From JAABRU01 sp964505535 (GTDB taxonomy: Bacteria; Desulfobacterota; Desulfobacteria; Desulfobacterales; Desulfococcaceae): DNA of 5,564 bases. Position numbers and translations under genes: made by a program. This document shows positions 1-3,869 of this stretch, piece after piece. Position 1 is the first letter of the stretch; each line of letters begins with the position of its first letter. Below the pieces are notes generated by a model. The model did not search any database and was not told where the DNA came from. It saw only the letters and a program-made list of their open reading frames with translations. The stretch lies in NCBI GenBank assembly GCA_964505535.1, contig CAZDIU010000331.1, forward strand, positions 1 to 5,564, written 5' to 3'.

Positions 1-400
1 AAAGCATCTCCGTATCCTGAGGGTTCTTTTCCAGCACAGCATCCACTCTTTTTCCGGCTTCATCAAATTTTTTTCCCAAAAAATAAAAGGTGGCCAGTTT
101 GCGCTTTGCCTCTGCATTTTCCGGCTCAAGGGATTCCAGCAGGGAATACTCCCCGAAAGCCTCCTTTGCCTTTCCCAGTTTCAGATAGGTTTCCGCGAGC
201 CGGCTGTGAACCTCCGCGAATTTGGGATCAAGACTCAGTGCATTTCTGAATTCAATTTCCGCCTCTTTGAACTGGCCTTTGTCATAATAGGTTTTCCCTT
301 TTTCAAAATGTGAGACTTTTTTTTCCTCGTCCGATGTGCATCCGCAGACCATAAAAGAAAAAAACACAAAAAAGAAAAAAGCCCTTTTCAGCAGTTTCAT
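1..400 (-). CDS. TPR-repeat lipoprotein, N-terminal part (cut by window edge)
   Basis: The gene reads leftward from an ATG at 400-398, with a GGAGGT ribosome-binding site at 412-407, 6 bases upstream. 133 codons are visible with no stop, so the C-terminus lies outside the window. Residues 1-20 form a lipoprotein signal peptide: a Lys/Arg-containing start, a Phe-rich core and a V-C-G-C lipobox with Cys21 as the likely lipidated residue. Three tetratricopeptide repeats follow at about residues 30-63, 64-97 and 98-131. Each is 34 residues with the expected small residues (G42/A47, G76/A81, G109/A115) and a Pro at the repeat end (P59, P93, P127). TPR arrays are protein-interaction scaffolds, so the product is probably a periplasm-facing membrane-anchored scaffold. 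It resembles the general class of TPR lipoproteins seen with exopolysaccharide/PEP-CTERM export (PrsT-like) and with outer-membrane assembly. The visible part cannot decide between them. It is transcribed divergently from the 824-1486 gene. Confidence 0.9.
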   Translation of the reverse strand, partial: MKLLKRAFFFFVFFSFMVCGCTSDEEKKVSHFEKGKTYYDKGQFKEAEIEFRNALSLDPKFAEVHSRLAETYLKLGKAKEAFGEYSLLESLEPENAEAKRKLATFYFLGKKFDEAGKRVDAVLEKNPQDTEML

Positions 401-723
401 CAGAATACCTCCGGAATTTTTTTTGTTCCTGATTGATTCAGATACAGATTTCAAGACAAAAAAATGCCATCCGGAATCCCTGTCTTCCTCATAAAAGACG
501 CAGTTTTTTCGGACAGACATTTGCCTGAAAAAGCGTATAGTTCTAAAATAAAAACGTTTTCATAAGATTTAAAAACCCTTTTTCTTTGAAGCCTCCCGTC
601 AGCCAGTGAAAACATCTTCCCAAACCTCTGTATATTTCGTCAAGTGATGAAAAAATGCAACAGAAAAATGAAAAACATTTTCATTTCGATACCGGGATAA
701 GTGAAAAAAATGAAGATTCCTGT
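401..723. other. AT-rich divergent intergenic region
   Basis: This spacer separates the leftward TPR lipoprotein gene from the rightward exported-protein gene. It is rich in A and T runs and has no open frame with a convincing start and ribosome-binding site. It should contain the leftward promoter, but no good -35/-10 pair could be picked on the minus strand. A 10-bp perfect palindrome, AAAACGTTTT, sits at 551-560. Its simple composition makes chance likely. The only other structured element recognised is the gapped palindrome at 666-686, listed separately. Confidence 0.6.
666..686. promoter_or_regulatory. Operator-like gapped palindrome, copy 1
   Basis: A perfect inverted repeat has 9-bp arms (AAATGAAAA / TTTTCATTT) around a 3-base centre. 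Its core is ATGAAA-N5-TTTCAT at 668-684. The same core with the same 5-base gap recurs at 765-781. The two centres are 97 bp apart and lie on either side of the predicted promoter at 723-752. That arrangement suits a dimeric regulator that loops DNA or blocks RNA polymerase. The binding role is inferred; the region is AT-rich, so coincidence is possible. Confidence 0.35.
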
Positions 724-752
724 TGCCTGTTTCTCCCTTTCATTGATATGAT
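723..752 (+). promoter_or_regulatory. Sigma70-like promoter for the 824-1486 gene
   Basis: A -35 box TTGCCT (723-728, 4 of 6 to consensus) and a -10 box TATGAT (747-752, 5 of 6) are separated by 18 bases. The expected transcription start is near 759, which gives a leader of about 65 nt before the ATG at 824. It is the best pair seen upstream of this gene, although the region is AT-rich. Confidence 0.5.
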
Positions 753-763
753 CTGCATTGGAA

Positions 764-782
764 GATGAAAGGAATTTTCATC
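764..782. promoter_or_regulatory. Operator-like gapped palindrome, copy 2 (or leader hairpin)
   Basis: The inverted repeat GATGAAA / TTTCATC has 7-bp arms and a 5-base gap. It contains the same ATGAAA-N5-TTTCAT core as the site at 668-684. It begins about 5 bases after the predicted transcription start, a classical operator position. As RNA it could instead form a small hairpin in the leader, about 28 nt before the ribosome-binding site. Confidence 0.35.
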
Positions 783-823
783 GGCAAATCTGTCTGAAAC
801 CATATGAACAGGGAGACAAAATT

Positions 824-1486
824 ATGAGAAAATGGTATGTGGCATTTGCGGTCAGTGTGCCGGTTCTGCTGTTTTTCGCTCAGGTTCAGGCTGCGGAAAA
901 TCTGACAGACTGGGAGGCATATGTCTGGCAGGGCAATGTTGCCATGTCGCATTCAGGCACAGCGCTCAGCGTGAGTGCAAACGGAAGCAGCAAGGTCGCA
1001 ATGGGAAGAATATACAAAAATTTTCCCAATGCAGTGGGAATGTATGCATCTGTGAATGTTCCGCAGAGTTCCGGAGAAAACGGGGTTGGCATCCGCCGGA
1101 ACATCGGAAAGGCCGCAGACGGCAGCAAGGTCATGGCTGAACTTTATCTGAACGAATATGGGGGCGACAAAAGGATCCAGTACAACATCAGAAAAAGGGA
1201 CAGCAATGGCAATACCCTGAAAGTCTATGCCAGAGGATATCTGGGAAATTTTCTTGACGGATGGGAAAGCGGGCAGAATGTGCTGATCGCCTTTGCCCGT
1301 GTCGGTGATGAGGTCTGGTTTTACACACCGCAGAACAATGTGGGGCTGGTCAAAATTCTGCTCATGGAACCGGTGGAAGTCATGGCGGATCAGGAGATGG
1401 AAATCTGGGCCTGGACACAGAACGGAAGCACAAATTCACTGTCCGCCACCGTCAGTGATGTGGAAATTCTGTATCCCTGGTGGTAA
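824..1486 (+). CDS. Exported protein of unknown function
   Basis: This 220-residue protein begins at ATG 824, preceded by GGGAG at 811-815 with 8 bases of spacing. An in-frame TTG at 758 would add 22 residues ahead of the signal peptide and lacks support. Residues 1-23 are a Sec signal peptide: the charged start MRK, a hydrophobic core with VLLFFA, and cleavage after VQA (A23). No lipobox is present, so the mature protein of about 197 residues should be free in the periplasm, secreted, or loosely attached. It contains no cysteine. It is rich in Gly, Asn, Ser, Val and aromatic residues with alternating polar and hydrophobic stretches, as expected for a beta-sandwich. The chain ends in Y-P-W-W. 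The overall look recalls lectin-like or LamG-like jelly-roll folds, but no diagnostic motif is visible and no family is recognised. The gene appears monocistronic, with a promoter at 723-752. Confidence 0.85.
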   Translation: MRKWYVAFAVSVPVLLFFAQVQAAENLTDWEAYVWQGNVAMSHSGTALSVSANGSSKVAMGRIYKNFPNAVGMYASVNVPQSSGENGVGIRRNIGKAADGSKVMAELYLNEYGGDKRIQYNIRKRDSNGNTLKVYARGYLGNFLDGWESGQNVLIAFARVGDEVWFYTPQNNVGLVKILLMEPVEVMADQEMEIWAWTQNGSTNSLSATVSDVEILYPWW

Positions 1487-1509
1487 ATTCCTGCATTCTC
1501 CAAAACCTT

Positions 1510-1570
1510 ATCAGCAGACGTTGCGCAGTTGCTTAAAAAATCTCCTTTAAGGGATTTGGAAACTGCTGAT
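1510..1570. repeat. Nested inverted repeat after the exported-protein gene
   Basis: Outer arms ATCAGCAG (1510-1517) and CTGCTGAT (1563-1570) are perfect 8-bp complements. They enclose a smaller stem, AAATCTC (1538-1544) with GGGATTT (1551-1557), which includes one G-T wobble and a 6-base loop. It starts 24 bases after the stop codon of the 824-1486 gene, so it could be the 3' end structure of that transcript. No T-run follows on the plus strand. On the minus strand the inner stem runs into a T6 tract, so it would look more like a leftward terminator. The role is uncertain. Confidence 0.35.
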
Positions 1571-1590
1571 GTGCCGGTTTTGCGCTCTGA

Positions 1591-1637
1591 GGTTTCAGTG
1601 TTCAGGTTTCAGTGTCTGTTTCCTGACACCTGACACC
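1591..1637. repeat. Short direct repeats
   Basis: GGTTTCAGTGT occurs twice (1591-1601 and 1605-1615, period 14). It is followed by two overlapping copies of CTGACACC (1623-1630 and 1630-1637, period 7). The two blocks are roughly complementary (CAGTGTC against GACACCTG, one-base bulge), so the segment can also fold back on itself. This looks like an intergenic dispersed-repeat element rather than coding sequence. Similar TTTCAG/TGTCAG-type repeats are, as far as I recall, common in some Desulfobacterales genomes, but this was not checked. Confidence 0.55.
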
Positions 1638-1679
1638 CGGCATCCGGACAGTCCGGTATTTTGAGAACTTCCTCTTCCC

Positions 1680-1714
1680 TAAACCCTGAGGGTTTTGAAA
1701 ACCCCCAGGGTTTA
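1680..1714. repeat. Near-perfect palindrome with 17-bp arms
   Basis: The left arm (1680-1696) and right arm (1698-1714) are complementary over 17 positions with a single mismatch (A1689 opposite C1705) and a 1-base centre. As RNA it would be a long, stable hairpin with a TTGAA-type loop. It lies 67 bases before the start of the VWA lipoprotein gene. It is not followed by a T-run, so it is a poor intrinsic terminator. A mobile or dispersed palindromic repeat, or an mRNA-stabilising structure, fits better. Confidence 0.6.
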
Positions 1715-1751
1715 TCTGCCAACTGCGTAACTTCCAATTGTATTTTCTGTG

Positions 1752-1775
1752 GACCTTTTCATGAGGTCAAAGGAG
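1752..1775 (+). promoter_or_regulatory. Ribosome-binding site of the VWA gene with adjoining small hairpin
   Basis: AAAGGAG at 1769-1775 lies 5 bases before ATG 1781 and decides this start over the upstream in-frame TTG at 1661. Directly upstream, GACCT (1752-1756) and AGGTC (1764-1768) can pair around a short loop. The hairpin ends exactly where the Shine-Dalgarno begins. Translational relevance is possible but the stem is short. Confidence 0.6.
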
Positions 1776-1780
1776 ACGAT

Positions 1781-3397
1781 ATGAATTTTTTTGCAAATTT
1801 TTTCAGAACAGGAATCCTCTCCTGTCTGTGTGCCATATTTTTCTGCGGGTGTGCAGAAAAATATGAACCGATTATGGGGAAAAAAAGACAGGCTCCGGAA
1901 CAGTATGTTCAAATGGATATGGCCGCTCCCCCTCCTGCAATTGCAACTGGCATGAACATGGCAATGCCCGCTTCTGCTCCTCCGGTTTTCAATACAGAGC
2001 AGTACGATCATATGCAGGAAAGCGGATTCAAATCCCCGGTTCATGATCCGCTTTCCACATTCTCCATTGATGTGGACACAGCCTCTTACGCCAATGTCCG
2101 GCGTTTTCTCAATCAGAACCGGATGCCGCCCGAAGACGCTGTGCGGATCGAGGAACTGATCAACTATTTCAATTATGATTATCCGGAACCGGAGGGAAGG
2201 GAACCCTTTTCCCTCACGCTGGAATCCGCTTCCTGCCCCTGGAATGCGGATCACCGTCTGGTGCATGCGGGTATCAAAGGCAAAAGCATTCCGCTGGAGC
2301 AGATTCCGGCCATGAATCTGGTTTTTCTCATAGATGTGTCCGGTTCCATGAATTCCCCGGACAAACTGCCCCTGCTGAAACAGGCATTCCGTCTGCTTAC
2401 GGAACAGTTGCGGGCCAAAGACCGGGTTGCGATTGCGGTCTATGCGGGAGCGGCAGGTCTGGTGCTGGACGCCACATCCGGAGATCGGACAAAAACCATA
2501 CTCGATGCCATTGAACGGCTGGAGGCAGGCGGTTCCACAGCCGGCGCGCAGGGCATACAACTGGCCTATGACGTGGCAAAGAAGAATTTCATCCGAAAAG
2601 GATACAACCGGGTCATACTTGCCACAGACGGGGATTTCAATGTGGGCGTTTCCTCAGACGGCGAACTGGTGCGCATCATTGAGGGAAAGCGAAATGAGGG
2701 AATTTTCCTCACCGTTCTCGGTTTTGGCACAGGCAATGTAAAAGACAGCAAAATGGAAAAACTCGCGGACAAAGGCAACGGGAATTACGCGTATATTGAC
2801 TCTCTGCTGGAAGCCAAAAAGGTGCTGGTGAAGGAAATGGGCGGCACACTTTTCACCATTGCCAAAGATGTGAAGATACAGGTGGAGTTCAATCCGGCAA
2901 AGGTGAAGGCATACCGGCTCATCGGTTATGAAAACCGTATGCTGAACAAAGAAGACTTCAATGATGACAAAAAAGACGCGGGCGAACTGGGCGCGGGTCA
3001 TACGGTGACAGCCCTGTATGAAATCATTCCGGCAGGATCAGAAGAAACTGTTCCGGGAGTGGATGAATTGAAATATCAGACTCCGCGGATAAAATCCGGT
3101 TCATCTGAAATGCTGACCCTGAAACTCCGTTACAAACTTCCGGACGAGGATCAGAGCAGACTGCTTATCCGTGCTTTGACAGACAGCGGAGGTTCTTTTG
3201 AAAAGGCTTCGGAAAATCTCCGTTTTTCAGCGGCTGTCGCGGGATTCGGCATGCTGCTGCGGAAGTCTGAATTCAAAGGCTCTGTGAATTACGCAGAAAT
3301 CATCCGCATGGCCAAAACTGCCAGGGGAAAAGATGAAAACGGATACCGGGCTGAGTTCATCCGGCTGGTCGAACAGGCTGAGATGCTGGACAGATAA
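1781..3397 (+). CDS. YfbK-like von Willebrand factor A lipoprotein
   Basis: This 538-residue protein starts at ATG 1781. Residues 1-23 form a lipoprotein signal peptide with a slightly non-standard lipobox (F-C-G-C, Cys24). A Pro/Met/Ala-rich flexible linker spans about 33-75. The family's N-terminal domain follows (about 86-175), with the hallmark LSTFSIDVDTASYA at 91-104. The VWA domain (about 179-350) has a complete MIDAS metal site: DVSGS at D185/S187/S189, T253 in GGSTAG, and D283 in ATDGD. The C-terminal DUF3520-type domain extends to the end and finishes with the conserved YRAEFIRLV stretch. E. coli YfbK (about 575 residues) has the same order. VWA domains with MIDAS bind protein partners through a divalent metal ion; the family's role is unknown. 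The product should be anchored in the cell envelope, facing the periplasm. No partner gene (ECF sigma factor, AAA ATPase) lies beside it. It ends before the terminator at 3429-3460. Confidence 0.93.
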   Translation: MNFFANFFRTGILSCLCAIFFCGCAEKYEPIMGKKRQAPEQYVQMDMAAPPPAIATGMNMAMPASAPPVFNTEQYDHMQESGFKSPVHDPLSTFSIDVDTASYANVRRFLNQNRMPPEDAVRIEELINYFNYDYPEPEGREPFSLTLESASCPWNADHRLVHAGIKGKSIPLEQIPAMNLVFLIDVSGSMNSPDKLPLLKQAFRLLTEQLRAKDRVAIAVYAGAAGLVLDATSGDRTKTILDAIERLEAGGSTAGAQGIQLAYDVAKKNFIRKGYNRVILATDGDFNVGVSSDGELVRIIEGKRNEGIFLTVLGFGTGNVKDSKMEKLADKGNGNYAYIDSLLEAKKVLVKEMGGTLFTIAKDVKIQVEFNPAKVKAYRLIGYENRMLNKEDFNDDKKDAGELGAGHTVTALYEIIPAGSEETVPGVDELKYQTPRIKSGSSEMLTLKLRYKLPDEDQSRLLIRALTDSGGSFEKASENLRFSAAVAGFGMLLRKSEFKGSVNYAEIIRMAKTARGKDENGYRAEFIRLVEQAEMLDR

Positions 3398-3428
3398 GCA
3401 GACAGGCAAACGTTTTCGACTGTTTAAA

Positions 3429-3460
3429 AAAACCGGATTTTTCCGGAAAAATCCGGTTTT
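3429..3460. terminator. Intrinsic terminator, perfect 32-bp palindrome
   Basis: The 32 bases from 3429 to 3460 are perfectly self-complementary: AAAACCGGATTTTT, a CCGG centre, then the complement. It begins 31 bases after the VWA stop codon and ends in TTTT, with AAAA at the other edge, so it can terminate transcription in both directions. It ends the VWA transcript and insulates the region before rpsA. Confidence 0.8.
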
Positions 3461-3476
3461 CCTGAATGCACAGTTC

Positions 3477-3511
3477 CCGCAGAAGCGCAGAGAATGAATC
3501 TCTTTCTGCGG
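3477..3511. repeat. Second hairpin after the terminator
   Basis: CCGCAGAA (3477-3484) pairs with TTCTGCGG (3504-3511). Inside, AGAGA (3489-3493) pairs with TCTCT (3499-3503) around ATGAA, leaving a one-sided 4-base GCGC bulge. The 13-bp composite stem lies 16 bases beyond the main terminator and lacks a T-run. It may be a back-up 3' structure or part of an unrelated element. Confidence 0.45.
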
Positions 3512-3575
3512 TTAAAAACAGCGATCAGCGGATCTGACCCACTGCCCGGAAAACTTTGCAGCCAGTTCACCGCGC

Positions 3576-3603
3576 TTGACACAGAAAAAAACGCGCGGAG
3601 AAT
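3576..3603 (+). promoter_or_regulatory. Possible promoter for a small RNA
   Basis: A perfect TTGACA (3576-3581) is followed after 16 bases by GAGAAT (3598-3603, 4 of 6 to TATAAT). The predicted start is near 3610, which is where the long-range helix described next begins. The -10 box is weak, so this stays tentative. Confidence 0.25.
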
Positions 3604-3609
3604 TTTGCG

Positions 3610-3765
3610 TGACGCTGCTGTCAAAAAAACAGACTGCCGCACATTTCGTCCGTCACACATGCAAAAAATTACAAAAACAGAGAGATGAAGGCAAAAAATG
3701 TTTTTATGTCCGGAAGAAAAACAGATTTGAAACAGGCGGCAGCGTCAGAAAAAAATATTTTCTGA
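3610..3765 (+). ncRNA. Candidate structured RNA upstream of rpsA
   Basis: UGACGCUGCUGUC (3610-3622) can pair with GGCGGCAGCGUCA (3735-3747) over 13 consecutive positions. Nine are contiguous Watson-Crick pairs and two of the rest are G-U wobbles. The wobbles pair only in a plus-strand RNA. The enclosed 112 bases are A-rich. The 3' arm could alternatively pair with CTGCCGC at 3634-3640 (7 bp, with 3736-3742). A hairpin TCAGAAAA/TTTTCTGA at 3745-3765 overlaps the end and might form a 3' boundary. No reading frame here has a convincing ribosome-binding site. It could be a small RNA of about 140-155 nt, an extended rpsA leader, or chance pairing. No known RNA family is recognised. Confidence 0.2.
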
Positions 3766-3774
3766 AATTATATA

Positions 3775-3803
3775 TTGTAATTTGCCAAAGATTTATGTAT
3801 ACT
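3775..3803 (+). promoter_or_regulatory. Sigma70-like promoter of rpsA
   Basis: TTGTAA (3775-3780) and TATACT (3798-3803) are separated by the ideal 17 bases. The predicted start is near 3810, giving a leader of about 60 nt. The DNA just upstream (3745-3774) is almost pure A/T, including the inverted repeat TCAGAAAA/TTTTCTGA at 3745-3765. This resembles the UP-element context common at strong ribosomal promoters. Confidence 0.7.
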
Positions 3804-3813
3804 TTTAAAGTTT

Positions 3814-3838
3814 ATATCATCTCTTTTTGAGGTGATAT
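3814..3838 (+). promoter_or_regulatory. Hairpin in the rpsA mRNA leader
   Basis: AUAUCAUCUC (3814-3823) pairs with GAGGUGAUAU (3829-3838) around a U5 loop: 10 pairs, one of them a U-G wobble. It begins a few bases after the predicted transcription start and ends 13 bases before the ribosome-binding site. Protein S1 represses its own synthesis in E. coli through a folded leader, so this hairpin is a reasonable candidate for that kind of control. It is not followed by a T-run, so it is not a terminator. Confidence 0.5.
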
Positions 3839-3851
3839 TATAAAAAAGGCC

Positions 3852-3859
3852 AAGGGGGG
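3852..3859 (+). promoter_or_regulatory. Ribosome-binding site of rpsA
   Basis: AAGGGGGG at 3852-3859 lies 10 bases before ATG 3870. It is not the usual AAGGAGG: the G6 run pairs less perfectly with 16S rRNA, and an AT-rich spacer separates it from the start. Non-canonical Shine-Dalgarno sequences are known for rpsA in E. coli, where they link translation to S1 level. Confidence 0.65.
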
Positions 3860-3869
3860 TATATTTTTA

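Noticed and set aside
551..560. Perfect 10-bp palindrome AAAACGTTTT
   Set aside because: It is low-complexity sequence in an AT-rich spacer with no partner site or promoter nearby, so chance is a sufficient explanation.
758..823. TTG start at 758 for the exported protein
   Set aside because: It would place 22 polar residues before a normal signal peptide and would start right at the predicted transcription start, with no ribosome-binding site. ATG 824 has a good one.
1661..1780. TTG start at 1661 for the VWA lipoprotein
   Set aside because: The extension would translate the palindrome at 1680-1714 and bury the lipoprotein signal peptide. ATG 1781 has a strong Shine-Dalgarno.
1712..2560. A 282-codon open frame on the minus strand
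   Set aside because: It is antisense to the VWA lipoprotein gene, whose frame is confirmed by the MIDAS motifs. The antisense translation is Cys/His/Arg-rich with no family signature.
3424..3830. Several short open frames (60-84 codons) between the VWA gene and rpsA, on both strands
   Set aside because: They overlap the terminator, hairpins and promoter, have no good ribosome-binding site, and encode Lys/Arg/Thr-rich low-information peptides.
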